Positions 1 to 8,769 of a DNA stretch of 64,000 nt are shown here, one piece after another. Each line of letters begins with the position of its first letter. The first letter of the stretch is position 1. Source of the DNA: Microbispora hainanensis. Its GTDB lineage: Bacteria; Actinomycetota; Actinomycetes; Streptosporangiales; Streptosporangiaceae. The translations under genes and the position numbers were made by a program. The notes under the pieces are model-generated. The model did no database searches. It saw only the letters and a program-made list of their open reading frames with translations, and was not told the origin of the DNA. The stretch lies in contig NZ_CP108086.1 of assembly GCF_036186745.1 (NCBI RefSeq), positions 7,440,001-7,504,000 on the forward strand, given 5' to 3'.

Positions 1-606
1 GGGCAGCGCTGTGTCGACGGGCTCGGGCTCGGCCAGGTGGAACGCCGAGGGCGGCAGCCCGTTGTATATCACGCTCACCTTGTGAGCCGGCACGCCCTCG
101 ACGGCACGGGTGCCGTCGGCGATGGCCGCCGAGTTGGCGACGACGTGGTCGCTCATCGCGTTCACCATGCGCTCGGCGGCGGAGGTCCACGGTTTCTTCG
201 GTCGCAGGTAGCCCTGCGTGCGCCGGGCGGTGACGATCACCGGGACCTGTGCCAGCCGGGCGGCGGGGGTCCCCAGGAGGTAGCACTCCCACAGGAAGCC
301 GTGCAGCACCTGCGGCCGCAGCTCTTTCAGCAGCGCGACCATCCGTGCGAACGCCACGAGGTTCCTGACCAGCAGCGCCGGACCGCGGGAGCCGCGGGAG
401 AAGCCGAGGTGGTGGACGTCGATGCCGGTGGCGCGCAGGTCCTCCTCGTGCGGGCCGCCCCGGGAGAGGACGAGGACGTGCACCTCGATGCCTCTGTCCC
501 GCAGCCGTTCGGCCAGGAGGCACAACTGCCGTTGCGCGCCGCCGAGACCCAGATGCCCGATGAGGAGCGCGACCCGGCGGATCTTGCCTTCATCTCTAGA
601 TGCCAT
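1..606 (-). CDS. Glycosyltransferase family 4, N-terminal part (cut by window edge)
   Basis: The 202 visible residues are the acceptor-binding Rossmann half of a GT-B glycosyltransferase. The early GLGGAQRQ motif (residues 20-27) is the typical glycine-rich loop of family 4, and the segment runs through a conserved RRTQGYLRPKKPW stretch into the linker. The donor-binding half, with its E-x7-E motif, lies outside the window. The start is ATG at 606, with GAGG nearby upstream. It lies 8 nt after the stop of the membrane protein gene and is the last visible gene of a four-gene leftward operon. By context it adds a sugar during exopolysaccharide or cell-wall glycan assembly on the cytoplasmic face of the membrane. 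Donor and acceptor cannot be read from sequence. Confidence 0.85.
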   Translation of the reverse strand, partial: MASRDEGKIRRVALLIGHLGLGGAQRQLCLLAERLRDRGIEVHVLVLSRGGPHEEDLRATGIDVHHLGFSRGSRGPALLVRNLVAFARMVALLKELRPQVLHGFLWECYLLGTPAARLAQVPVIVTARRTQGYLRPKKPWTSAAERMVNAMSDHVVANSAAIADGTRAVEGVPAHKVSVIYNGLPPSAFHLAEPEPVDTALP

Positions 607-614
607 CGACGACC

Positions 615-1883
615 TCAGCTTCGGCGTACGAGTGGGTCAGCGGGGCCCGCGGCGCGTGGCGCGGGCGGGTCCGCGGCGGAGCGGCCGTACGGCCCGGTCC
701 TGGACCAGGAGATGGCCGAGAGCAGGCTCGTGACCATGACGATCGGTATGCGCTGCCGGAAGATGAGGCCGACGTTGGCCATGGTCGTGGCGTACGCGAT
801 GGAGCCGGGGACGACGAAAAGCAGGAGGATCAGCAGCAATCTCCGGTCGTACCGCCACAGCCTGCGCGCGCCCAGGAAGGCATGGTAGAGCAGCCAGTAC
901 CACAGGAGTGTGTCCACCTTTCCGAGTTGCAGGGCCACGCTTCCGCCCATCCACGGGAACGGGGACAACAGCGTGTAGAGGAGCTTCGGCCCCAGGGCAT
1001 TCCAGGCGTTCCCACCGTCGTCGAAGACGACGCCGGACCCGCCCTCCGCGTTCGCCAGCCGTACGTGCTCCGACTGCCCGCGGTCGAGCTGGTCCTGCAC
1101 GACGGCGAACGGTCCCCCCTGGTCGACGCCCTGAAGCACGACGAGGAGCGGCAGCATCAGAACGGCGACGACGACCAGGCTCCGGGGGGACAGCGCCCGC
1201 CTGATCCGGGAGACGCCGACCAGCAGCGGCAGCATGCACATGAACACCATGTAGGGGCGCACATTCCACAGGGCCCACAGCAGCGGCCCGAGGGTCAGCA
1301 CCTTGCGCACCGCGAAACGCTGCAGGTTCGAGGCGGCGATCCCGAGGCAGGCCACCACGAGGAATGCGTTGAAGCCGTCCTTGAACATGTCGGAGGTGTG
1401 CAGCAGGAACCCCGGCAGGAACGCCGTGATGACGAGCAGCCGGAACGCCGCCCGCTCGTCGGCGCCCACGAGGCGCGCGAACCGGTAGACGACGACGCAC
1501 AGCAGGCAGGCGAGCAGCGCCACGACGGCGGTGCAGGCGAGCGGTGCCCGTCCGCCGCACAGGTACATCACGAACGCGAAGATGTTGCACGGCACGGCCA
1601 CGGACTGGACCGAGCCGAGCTCGCCGGGGCCGACGAAATGGAGGCCCTCGCGTCTCCACAGCTCGACGATCTCGAGGGCGCGCAGCTCGTAGCCGAGGTT
1701 GTCGCCGCCGTAATCAAGGCCGTCGGACCGGATGACCAGGACGTGCACGACCAGCCGGACGGCGAAGGCCGCGAGCAGCACGGGCAGCGCACGCCGCGCC
1801 ACCGGCGCCGCCAGACCGGTATGCACCATCACGACGAGCAGCACCGCGGCGGCGATGACGATGATGTACTCCACCGCGGTCAC
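615..1883 (-). CDS. Polytopic membrane protein of polysaccharide locus (polymerase-like)
   Basis: This 422-residue protein has about ten hydrophobic helices spread over its length. A larger extracytoplasmic loop follows roughly residue 255 (GVDQGGPFAVVQDQLDRG and onward), and the arginine/proline-rich tail is presumably cytoplasmic. The arrangement resembles Wzy/O-antigen polymerase-like or GT39-like proteins of polysaccharide loci, but I see no diagnostic motif. It starts with GTG in a 4-nt GTGA overlap with the upstream GT4 gene, which indicates translational coupling. Its position between two GT4 genes suggests polymerisation or export of the repeat unit. The family assignment is inference. 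Confidence 0.75.
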   Translation of the reverse strand: MTAVEYIIVIAAAVLLVVMVHTGLAAPVARRALPVLLAAFAVRLVVHVLVIRSDGLDYGGDNLGYELRALEIVELWRREGLHFVGPGELGSVQSVAVPCNIFAFVMYLCGGRAPLACTAVVALLACLLCVVVYRFARLVGADERAAFRLLVITAFLPGFLLHTSDMFKDGFNAFLVVACLGIAASNLQRFAVRKVLTLGPLLWALWNVRPYMVFMCMLPLLVGVSRIRRALSPRSLVVVAVLMLPLLVVLQGVDQGGPFAVVQDQLDRGQSEHVRLANAEGGSGVVFDDGGNAWNALGPKLLYTLLSPFPWMGGSVALQLGKVDTLLWYWLLYHAFLGARRLWRYDRRLLLILLLFVVPGSIAYATTMANVGLIFRQRIPIVMVTSLLSAISWSRTGPYGRSAADPPAPRAAGPADPLVRRS

Positions 1884-2995
1884 CCGTTGGTCCCCGTGCA
1901 GACCTCACCGTAGAGCTTGTCGAACCACTCGGCCGCGCGGGCGATGTCCACCTGCCCCGCGCTCTCCCTGGCGCCCGCCCGCAGCCGGGCCCGCATGTCC
2001 GGCCGCAACGCCTGAAGGATGCCCCCGGCCAGAGCGTCCGCGCTGCCGGGCACGGTGAGCACGCCGTTCTTTCCGGTCTCGATCAGGTCGGACACGCCGC
2101 CGACGGCGGTCGACACCACCGGCACCCCCGCCGCCAGCGCCTCCATGACGACGACCGGCAGGCCCTCGTAAGAGGAACTGAGCACCAGGAGGTCGGCAGC
2201 GGCGATCAGCCTGCCCGCCTCCGGCACGTGCCCGACGACGCGCACCCGGTCCAGCCCGAGACGGGACACATGCTCGGCCGTCGCGTCGCGCAGCGGCCCG
2301 GACCCGGCGAGGAGGAACAGCGCCCGCGGCTCGGCCGCGACGACCTTGGCAGCGGCCTCGACGAGCAGCCGGTGGTTCTTCTGCGGGTGGAAGTTGGCGA
2401 CGTTCACTATGAGAAGGGCATCGTCCGGAACCGACCACTCGCGCCTCGTGGCCGCGGCCCGCTCGGCCCACTGGCGCTGCCCCGCCACCCGGACACCGTG
2501 GACGCAGGTGGACAGACCGCGCCCGCGCCTGCCGGTCCGCGCACGCGCCACCTGGGGCGAGACCGCCACCGTACGGCTGTCCAGCCAGGCGGTCGCCCGG
2601 TCCAGCGCCATCGTCACCGTTCGGTATCGCACGTTGTGGACGGTCGAGACCAGGATCGGCCGCGGGTGCCACAGCCGGGACGCCGGGCGCAGCAGCGCCG
2701 CGGGCAGTGGGGAGTGCAGGTTGACCACATCCGGACGCAGGCGCCTGACTTCCCGCACGAGGCGCGCCGGACGCAGCAGCCGAAGGCAGGACGACAGGTC
2801 GACGACATCGATCCCCGCCGCGCGGAGCCTACCGGTCAGTTCCTCGGTGGAAGCGCTCAGGCACACCACGGTGTACCGATTGGCCGGACGGCCCGCCTGC
2901 CGGCGCGAGGCGGCCAGCAGGCGCTCGACGAGGAGCACCTCGGCTCCCCCGACATCGAGCGTTTTTATTACTTCACAGACATTGACACCGCGCAT
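1880..2995 (-). CDS. Glycosyltransferase family 4
   Basis: A complete GT-B enzyme of 371 residues. The N-terminus carries the VGGAEVLLVERL loop. The C-terminal half has NVANFHPQKNH (donor domain start) and SSSYEGLPVVVMEALAAGVP, the E-x7-E nucleotide-sugar motif of family 4. I chose ATG at 2995 because AGGGAG lies about 8 nt upstream; an in-frame ATG at 3025 is possible but lacks a better site. It follows the methyltransferase gene by 37 nt and overlaps the membrane protein gene by 4 nt. It likely transfers a hexose or related sugar to a lipid-linked oligosaccharide; the specific sugar is unknown. Confidence 0.88.
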   Translation of the reverse strand: MRGVNVCEVIKTLDVGGAEVLLVERLLAASRRQAGRPANRYTVVCLSASTEELTGRLRAAGIDVVDLSSCLRLLRPARLVREVRRLRPDVVNLHSPLPAALLRPASRLWHPRPILVSTVHNVRYRTVTMALDRATAWLDSRTVAVSPQVARARTGRRGRGLSTCVHGVRVAGQRQWAERAAATRREWSVPDDALLIVNVANFHPQKNHRLLVEAAAKVVAAEPRALFLLAGSGPLRDATAEHVSRLGLDRVRVVGHVPEAGRLIAAADLLVLSSSYEGLPVVVMEALAAGVPVVSTAVGGVSDLIETGKNGVLTVPGSADALAGGILQALRPDMRARLRAGARESAGQVDIARAAEWFDKLYGEVCTGTNG

Positions 2996-3032
2996 CGCGC
3001 TTGGCTCCCTGGGAAGGCGTTCCATCGGACTG

Positions 3033-3824
3033 CTAGGGGCGCCTGCGCTCCAAGGCCGGCAGCCCGGCCCCCGCCACGCCGATGTACTTGCCCTCGTACT
3101 CGAAGACTCGGAAGGCCCGCTGCCTCTCCGCGTACTCCCGGAAGACCAGGTTGTCCTGGATGTCGTCCATGACGATGACATGCCTGTTGGTCAGGTGCGG
3201 ACGCACGCGCCGCAGGAAGAACTCTCGTCCGTTCCTCGTCTTGTCGGAGTCGTAGTGCACGAGGTCGACCCGGGTGTCCGGGAGCAGGAACTCCTCAAGA
3301 TTGCGCCGGTCGCCCTTGGTGCGCAGCGTCCATCTGCGCTTCAGGTCGTCGGGGACGACGTATCCGATGTACCGCTCGGGATCGGCGAGGCGGAAGAAGG
3401 GGAAGTCGCTCGACAGCAGGAGGCCGCTCTCGTTGGCGCGCATCGCCGCGAGGATCGCGCTGGTGGACCAACCGGCCGCCACTCCGGTCTCCAGGGCCAG
3501 GGCGGGGCGGATGAGCCTGGTCAGCAGGTACAGAAGTTCGACCCCGCCGCCCCCGCCCAGGTTCACGCCCGCGGCGGCGAGCCTGTCGAGACGCGGCCGT
3601 GCGAAGTCGGCGAAAGCGGCAGCCCAATCCAGGCCCTCTCGCCACAGGACGGGATCGACGGCGCTCCCCCAGGCGTTCATGTCCTCCGCGTGCCGCGCCG
3701 CCCACGCTCGGGCGGCTTTCCTCTCACGGTTGTGCCCGTGGCTCAGGCGCACCCATATTTTCTGCGTCATCACCGGTAGATAAGAAGGGCGGACGGCATT
3801 CCTGGCGACGACGCGAATATTCAT
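3033..3824 (-). CDS. Class I SAM-dependent methyltransferase (Methyltransf_24-like)
   Basis: The 263-residue protein shows the motif LALETGVAAGWSTSAILAAM, a variant of the SAM-binding E/DxGxxxG loop. It is followed by acidic strand ends (LLLSSDFP, VDLVHYDSDK) and the MDD pair typical of this family of sugar or small-molecule methyltransferases. ATG at 3824 is the chosen start and is supported only by a weak GGG; ATG at 3770 is an alternative that would leave the core domain intact. It is first in the leftward polysaccharide operon, so O-methylation of a sugar residue is the natural guess. Substrate is inference only. Confidence 0.8.
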   Translation of the reverse strand: MNIRVVARNAVRPSYLPVMTQKIWVRLSHGHNRERKAARAWAARHAEDMNAWGSAVDPVLWREGLDWAAAFADFARPRLDRLAAAGVNLGGGGGVELLYLLTRLIRPALALETGVAAGWSTSAILAAMRANESGLLLSSDFPFFRLADPERYIGYVVPDDLKRRWTLRTKGDRRNLEEFLLPDTRVDLVHYDSDKTRNGREFFLRRVRPHLTNRHVIVMDDIQDNLVFREYAERQRAFRVFEYEGKYIGVAGAGLPALERRRP

Positions 3825-4505
3825 GCCCGAAGGATATGGCGTCGTTTCATACGCGCCTCGGGAGCGCCACGGGAATATTTCGTAAAAGGAAACGGCAGGC
3901 GCGCCGGCGGAATTACGGCCGGCGCAGCGCCGAGATCGGGACCCTCGGCCGGCACCCACCGCTCGACCGGCGCGGCCGTCCGGAAGCGCCGGGGATCGCA
4001 GAGGCTCTCGTGGCCCCAGCGGCAGGGCGCGCCGGCCCCGAGCACGTCATCGGGGTCCGAGCGGGCGCACAGCCGCCGGGCCCGGTCGTCGCGGCGCTTC
4101 GACGGTGGCCGTTCCGGCGTGCCGCGAAGGCGTCGTCTCGGGCCTGGTCCAAGCCTCACAACCATCCCCGCCCGCTGGCGATTCCGACTCCGGGGCGCGG
4201 CCAAGATCTTGCCACTCTTTTGTACGGTCGGGCGGTCGCCCCGGCGGGGGCGGGCCGACCACCCCGGCGTGCGGCCGGAAAGCGCGTCCCTGTCGAGCGA
4301 TTTCACGGTGGTGCGGCGGAAGGCCGAATCGAAGTCGGCTTTTTACATTTCACTGAATCGCGCCCGACGACCCGGGACACCATCCGGACCATGTGCCGGT
4401 AGGGAATGCGAAAAGGCTTCGCCGGGACCGTGACGGTGCCGCGGAGAAGCCCGATTGGCGGGTTAGCTTCTGCGACGTGAACAGGCCCATCACGAGGAGC
4501 CCCTG
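3825..4505. other. Divergent intergenic region of the polysaccharide locus
   Basis: About 680 bp separate the two divergent arms of the polysaccharide locus. I see no convincing coding sequence: open frames here have biased shadow-like composition and no ribosome site. Short AT-rich islands (near 4211-4225 and 4340-4352) stand out from the GC-rich background and are the likely promoter area for both directions. I could not define a clean -35/-10 pair. Confidence 0.5.
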
Positions 4506-5690
4506 GTGAGACCGACGCCGAGACCGGACGGCCGGATCCGCGTAATGGAAATCATCGCGCGCATGAATATCGGCGGGCCGGCGACCCAGATTCTCGGACT
4601 GCACGAACGGCTGAACGCCGACGAGTTCGACCACCGTCTCTACACCGGACACGTCGACGGCGCCGAAGGCGACCACCTTCTGCTCCGGGACGCCGAGCTG
4701 CGGGTACGCCGGATCCCCGGACTCGGCCGCTCCGTCCGACCGGCCGACGACTACCGCGCCCTGCTGCGCCTGGCCGCCGAGATGCGCGAGTTCCGGCCGC
4801 ACATCGTGCACACGCGGACGGCCAAGGCGGGCGCGCTCGGCCGCACGGCCGTCCGCCTTGCCCGCGTCGGCGCCGCCCGGGTGCACGTGTTCCACGGTCA
4901 CCTGCTGAGCGGCTACTTCTCGCCCGCCAAGCGCCGGCTCTACGTGTGGGCGGAACGGCGTCTGGCCTCCGTCTCCGACCGTCTGGTGACAGTGGGAGAG
5001 AAGGTCCGCGACGACCTGCTCGCCGCCGGGATCGGCAGGCCGGAGCAGTACATCGTGATCCCTCCGGGAGTGCGGCTGGGCTCGGTCCCGGACCGGGAGG
5101 CCGCCCGCGCCGCCCTCGGCCTGCCCGGGGACGCGCCCGTCGTCGCCTTCGTCGGCAGGCTCACCCGCGTGAAGCGTCCCGACCGCTTCCTCGCCGTGGC
5201 GGAATCGCTGCTCGGACGGCTGCCCGCCTGCCGCTTCGTCGTCTGCGGCGGCGGCGAACTGACAGAGGAGGTAGAGCGGGGCGCTGCCCGAATGCCGGGC
5301 TCCTTCCACCTGCTGGGGTGGCGGCCGGACGTCGAGACCGTCTATGCCGCGGCCGACGTCGTCGTTCTGACCTCCGACAACGAGGGGACCCCGCTGAGTC
5401 TCATCGAGGCCGGCATGGCAGGCGTCCCTGTCGTGTCGACCCGGGTGGGCAGCGTCCACGAGGTCGTCCGGCACGGCGTCACCGGCCTGCTCGCCGCCCC
5501 GGATGCCGGCGAACTCGCCGCGCACACCTTGCGGCTGCTGTCGGACCCGGGTCTCGCCCACCGCATGGGCGAGGCCGCCCGCCGCTGGACGACGGACTCC
5601 TTCGCGGTCGAACGTCTGGTGGCCGACACGGAGCGGCTCTACCGGTCGCTGTGCCCCGTTCCGCTGAAGACCGAAGGGAGCCGTATATGA
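4506..5690 (+). CDS. Glycosyltransferase family 4
   Basis: A full-length GT-B glycosyltransferase of 394 residues. The acceptor domain begins with MEIIARMNIGGPATQ. The donor domain contains VAFVGRLTRVKRPD and SDNEGTPLSLIEAGMAGVP, the E-x7-E motif that binds the nucleotide-sugar phosphate. It starts with GTG at 4506, with GAGGAG 6-7 nt upstream. It is the first gene of the rightward arm and overlaps the next epimerase by ATGA. In a locus with a WecA-type initiator and a chain-length kinase it probably extends the undecaprenyl-linked repeat unit. Sugar specificity is not visible. Confidence 0.88.
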   Translation: MRPTPRPDGRIRVMEIIARMNIGGPATQILGLHERLNADEFDHRLYTGHVDGAEGDHLLLRDAELRVRRIPGLGRSVRPADDYRALLRLAAEMREFRPHIVHTRTAKAGALGRTAVRLARVGAARVHVFHGHLLSGYFSPAKRRLYVWAERRLASVSDRLVTVGEKVRDDLLAAGIGRPEQYIVIPPGVRLGSVPDREAARAALGLPGDAPVVAFVGRLTRVKRPDRFLAVAESLLGRLPACRFVVCGGGELTEEVERGAARMPGSFHLLGWRPDVETVYAAADVVVLTSDNEGTPLSLIEAGMAGVPVVSTRVGSVHEVVRHGVTGLLAAPDAGELAAHTLRLLSDPGLAHRMGEAARRWTTDSFAVERLVADTERLYRSLCPVPLKTEGSRI

Positions 5691-6643
5691 GAGTCCTCGT
5701 CACTGGAGGCGCCGGGTTCATCGGCGCCAACCTCTGCCGTACGCTGATCACCCGGCCGGAGGTCGAGAGCGTCACCGTCCTGGACGACCTGAGCAGCGGG
5801 GACCGCGCGAACGTCGCCGGGCTCGGAGTCGACCTGGTGATCGGCAGCATCCTCGACAAGGAGCTGGTGGCCGGCCTCACCCGCGAGGCCACGCACGTCG
5901 TCCACCTCGCCGCCCGGCCCTCGGTGCCCCGGTCGGTGAAGGACCCCGTCGCCTCGCACATGGTGAACGCCACGGGGACCCTGCAGGTGCTGGAGGCCTG
6001 CCGCGCCGCCGGACCCGGTGCGATGCCACACGTCATCCTCGCCTCCTCGTCCTCGGTGTACGGGGACTGCCCTGAGCCGTACAAGCACGAGGACCTGCCG
6101 ACGCGCCCGCTGAGCCCGTACGGCGCCAGCAAACTCGCCACCGAGGCCTACGCCCTGGCGTACGCCGGCAGCTACGGGCTGCCTGTGCTGCCGTTCCGCT
6201 TCTTCAACGTGTACGGGCCCCTGCAGCCCGCCGGGCACGCGTACGCCGCGGTGATCCCGGCGTTCATGGACGCCGCCCTGCGCGGCCGGCCGCTGCCCAT
6301 TTACGGCGACGGGCAGCAGGCGCGCGACTTCACCTACGTGGGCTCGGTGGCGAGCGTCCTCGCCGACGCCGCCGTGCGCCGGGTGACGAGCTCGACGCCG
6401 GTGAACCTCGCCTTCGGCACCCGCGTGTCCCTGATAAGCCTCAAACACACTCTGGAGACCGTCCTCGGACGGCCGGTCGAGACGGAGTTCCTGCCCGCCC
6501 GCGCCGGTGACATCCGGGAGTCGCAGGCGTCGTCCCGCCTGCTGCTCGAACGCTTCCCGGGGGTGCGGCCCGTCCCGCTGGACGAGGGTCTCCGCCTGAC
6601 GATGACCTGGTTCGAAAAGAACCTGGACATCGACCCCCGCTGA
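5687..6643 (+). CDS. NAD-dependent sugar-nucleotide epimerase/dehydratase (GalE-like)
   Basis: An extended short-chain dehydrogenase of 318 residues. The N-terminal GGAGFIG (residues 7-13) binds NAD, and the catalytic YxxxK is Tyr145-Lys149 (SPYGASK) preceded by a serine-rich SSSSVYGD stretch. The fold and length fit UDP-glucose/UDP-N-acetylglucosamine 4-epimerases. The start codon lies inside the stop of the preceding glycosyltransferase (ATGA), so the two are translationally coupled. It likely supplies an epimerised or oxidised nucleotide sugar to the glycosyltransferases. The exact reaction (4-epimerase or 4,6-dehydratase) is not settled by sequence inspection. Confidence 0.87.
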   Translation: MRVLVTGGAGFIGANLCRTLITRPEVESVTVLDDLSSGDRANVAGLGVDLVIGSILDKELVAGLTREATHVVHLAARPSVPRSVKDPVASHMVNATGTLQVLEACRAAGPGAMPHVILASSSSVYGDCPEPYKHEDLPTRPLSPYGASKLATEAYALAYAGSYGLPVLPFRFFNVYGPLQPAGHAYAAVIPAFMDAALRGRPLPIYGDGQQARDFTYVGSVASVLADAAVRRVTSSTPVNLAFGTRVSLISLKHTLETVLGRPVETEFLPARAGDIRESQASSRLLLERFPGVRPVPLDEGLRLTMTWFEKNLDIDPR

Positions 6644-6732
6644 ACAGGGGTCCGGGCGACCTGTGCCCGGGCCCTTCCGCACGCACGCACCTAACTAACG
6701 ATCCTGCCAATCGCCACCTGCTGGGAGAAGTC

Positions 6733-7731
6733 GTGACCAAGTCAAGCGGGAACACGTATCTGATAACGGGCGGAAGCGGCTTCGTCGGGTCTCACCTGAC
6801 CGACGCGTTGCTCGCCCGCGGCGACTCCGTGATCATTTTGGACAACATGTCGACAGGGCGTCCGGCCAACCTCGCACGCCATGCCGCCGAGCCGCGGTTG
6901 CGGGTGGTCCAGGGCTCGGTCCTGGACGAACTCGTGGTGGACGAGCTTGTGCACGAATGTGACGTCGTGGTCCACCTCGCCGCCGCCGTCGGGGTGAAGC
7001 TGATCGTCGAACACCCCCTGAGGTCGCTGACGACCAACATCCGCGGTTCGGAGATCGTCATCGAGGCGGCACACCGATACCGGCGCAAGGTCCTGGTGGC
7101 CAGCACGAGCGAGATCTACGGCAAGAACTCCGCCGGGCCGCTCGCCGAGACGGCCGACCGCATCCTGGGCAGCCCCGACGTCGTCCGCTGGGCCTACAGC
7201 ACGGCGAAGGCCGTCGACGAGATCCTGGCCAACGCCTACCACCGCGAGCGCGGGCTGCAGACGATCGTGGTCCGGTTGTTCAACACGGTGGGTCCCCGGC
7301 AGAGCCCGGCGTACGGGATGGTCATCCCGCAACTGGTCAGGCAGGCGATCAACGGTCTGCCGCTCACCGTGCACGGCGACGGCACCCAGACGCGCTGCTT
7401 CGCGCATGTCGAGGACGTCGTGCGCGCCCTGGTGCTGCTCCTGGACTGCGACGCCGCGGTCGGCCAGACCTTCAACATCGGCTCCAGCGAGGAGGTGAGC
7501 ATCCTGGAGCTCGCCAAGCTCATCACCGAGCTGGCCGGGAGCACGTCCGGCGTCGACCTCGTGCCGTACGCCGACGCGTACGGGCCGGGGTTCGAGGACA
7601 TGGCCCGCCGGGTGCCGGACACGACGAGGCTGCGGGAGCTCACCGGCTGGACACCGCGCCGGTCGCTCGACGACATCCTGCTGGACACCATCGCGGAAGC
7701 CCGCGCCGAACTGGCGAGCCCGCATCGGTGA
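6733..7731 (+). CDS. NAD-dependent nucleotide-sugar epimerase/dehydratase
   Basis: This 332-residue extended SDR has GGSGFVGSH at the N-terminus and the catalytic Tyr155-Lys159 (AYSTAK), with STSEIYGK in place of the usual SSS-VYG. The RLFNTVGPRQSPAYGMVIPQ segment recalls UDP-glucuronate decarboxylase or CDP/GDP-sugar dehydratase relatives rather than plain GalE. GTG at 6733 is preceded by GGGAG. An 88-bp gap separates it from the first epimerase, but it overlaps the next gene by 4 nt. It is probably the second nucleotide-sugar supply enzyme of the locus. The product sugar is unknown. Confidence 0.86.
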   Translation: MTKSSGNTYLITGGSGFVGSHLTDALLARGDSVIILDNMSTGRPANLARHAAEPRLRVVQGSVLDELVVDELVHECDVVVHLAAAVGVKLIVEHPLRSLTTNIRGSEIVIEAAHRYRRKVLVASTSEIYGKNSAGPLAETADRILGSPDVVRWAYSTAKAVDEILANAYHRERGLQTIVVRLFNTVGPRQSPAYGMVIPQLVRQAINGLPLTVHGDGTQTRCFAHVEDVVRALVLLLDCDAAVGQTFNIGSSEEVSILELAKLITELAGSTSGVDLVPYADAYGPGFEDMARRVPDTTRLRELTGWTPRRSLDDILLDTIAEARAELASPHR

Positions 7732-8765
7732 ACGCCTCGGCCATCCTTGCTGCCGGCTGCGCCGGCATCGTGCTCAGCGCCGCAGCGACCTTCCTGCTGC
7801 GCCGCCTCGCCCTGAGGTGGGGGATCACCGACCGGCCCAGCGGCCACAAGTCCCATCTGCACCCCACCCCGTACCTGGGCGGGGTCGCGATCACTCTGGG
7901 CACGGTCGTCCCTGCGATCGCGCTCGGCGCTTTCGAGGGACCAGCGGCCGGCATCCTTGTGGGTGCCGTGGCGATGACCCTGCTGGGGCTCATCGACGAT
8001 CTGATCCCGCTCCCTCAACTCACCCGGCTGGCCGTCGAAGCCCTGGCGGCCGGCGTGGCGGTGCTGTGCGGCATCGTCGCGCCAGTCACCGGCGGGCCGC
8101 TGGACGTCCTGATCACGCTGCTGTGGATCGTCGTCGTCACCAACTCCTTCAACCTGCTCGACAACATGGACGGCGTTCTCGGCGGCGTGACCGCGGTCAG
8201 CGCGACATGCCTGGCGGCGGCCGCCTTCGTGTCGGGACAGCCACTGATCGGGCTGGTCCTGGTCACTCTGTCACCCGCCGCCCTCGGGTTCCTGCTGTAC
8301 AACTGGGCGCCGGCGCGGATCTTCATGGGGGACGCCGGTTCGCTGTTCATCGGATTCGTCCTCGCCTGCAGCGCGGCACTGCTCGCCGGCACCGCCGCCC
8401 CCGCCGGCGGCCCCGGCGCCGCGATAGCGAGCCTGCTCCTGCCGACCTTCGTCTCGACCGTCGACACGGGAGTCGTGCTGCTGTCGCGATGGCGCGCAGG
8501 ACGCCCACTGCTGTGCGGGGGCACCGACCATCTTTCTCACCGGCTGCGCAGGCTCGGCCTTGGGACCAGACTCACGGCGGTCACGCTCGCCGCGGGCGCC
8601 GCCGCAGCCGGCACGGCCTACCTGGCTCTGGTCCTGGGCTGGATCCCGCCGCTCGGCGCAGCGATCGGGGCAGCGGCCGTCGCCTGCCTCGCCGTCCTCC
8701 TGCCGCAACGGATTCCGGTCTACCCGGCCGCCCGCCCGCAGCCCTCTCTTCCTGTTAGGCGATGA
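7728..8765 (+). CDS. Undecaprenyl-phosphate sugar-1-phosphate transferase (MraY/WecA/TagO family)
   Basis: A 345-residue integral membrane enzyme with about ten to eleven helices. Family motifs are clear: the HLHPTPYLGG loop near the start, LLGLIDD, the catalytic NSFNLLDNMDG (residues 139-149) and FMGDAGS (199-205). It transfers a HexNAc-1-phosphate or related sugar phosphate from a UDP donor to undecaprenyl phosphate and so starts the glycan. GTG at 7728 overlaps the epimerase stop. The late histidine motif is seen as GGTDHLSHRL. Presence of this initiator directly before a chain-length kinase supports a Wzx/Wzy-like polysaccharide route. It could instead serve teichoic-acid or arabinogalactan linkage synthesis. 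Confidence 0.9.
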   Translation: MNASAILAAGCAGIVLSAAATFLLRRLALRWGITDRPSGHKSHLHPTPYLGGVAITLGTVVPAIALGAFEGPAAGILVGAVAMTLLGLIDDLIPLPQLTRLAVEALAAGVAVLCGIVAPVTGGPLDVLITLLWIVVVTNSFNLLDNMDGVLGGVTAVSATCLAAAAFVSGQPLIGLVLVTLSPAALGFLLYNWAPARIFMGDAGSLFIGFVLACSAALLAGTAAPAGGPGAAIASLLLPTFVSTVDTGVVLLSRWRAGRPLLCGGTDHLSHRLRRLGLGTRLTAVTLAAGAAAAGTAYLALVLGWIPPLGAAIGAAAVACLAVLLPQRIPVYPAARPQPSLPVRR

Positions 8766-8769
8766 AGGA

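Noticed and set aside
3821-4306. A 161-codon minus-strand frame in the polysaccharide intergenic region
   Set aside because: Arg/Pro/Gly-rich shadow composition, no ribosome site, and overlaps the methyltransferase start.
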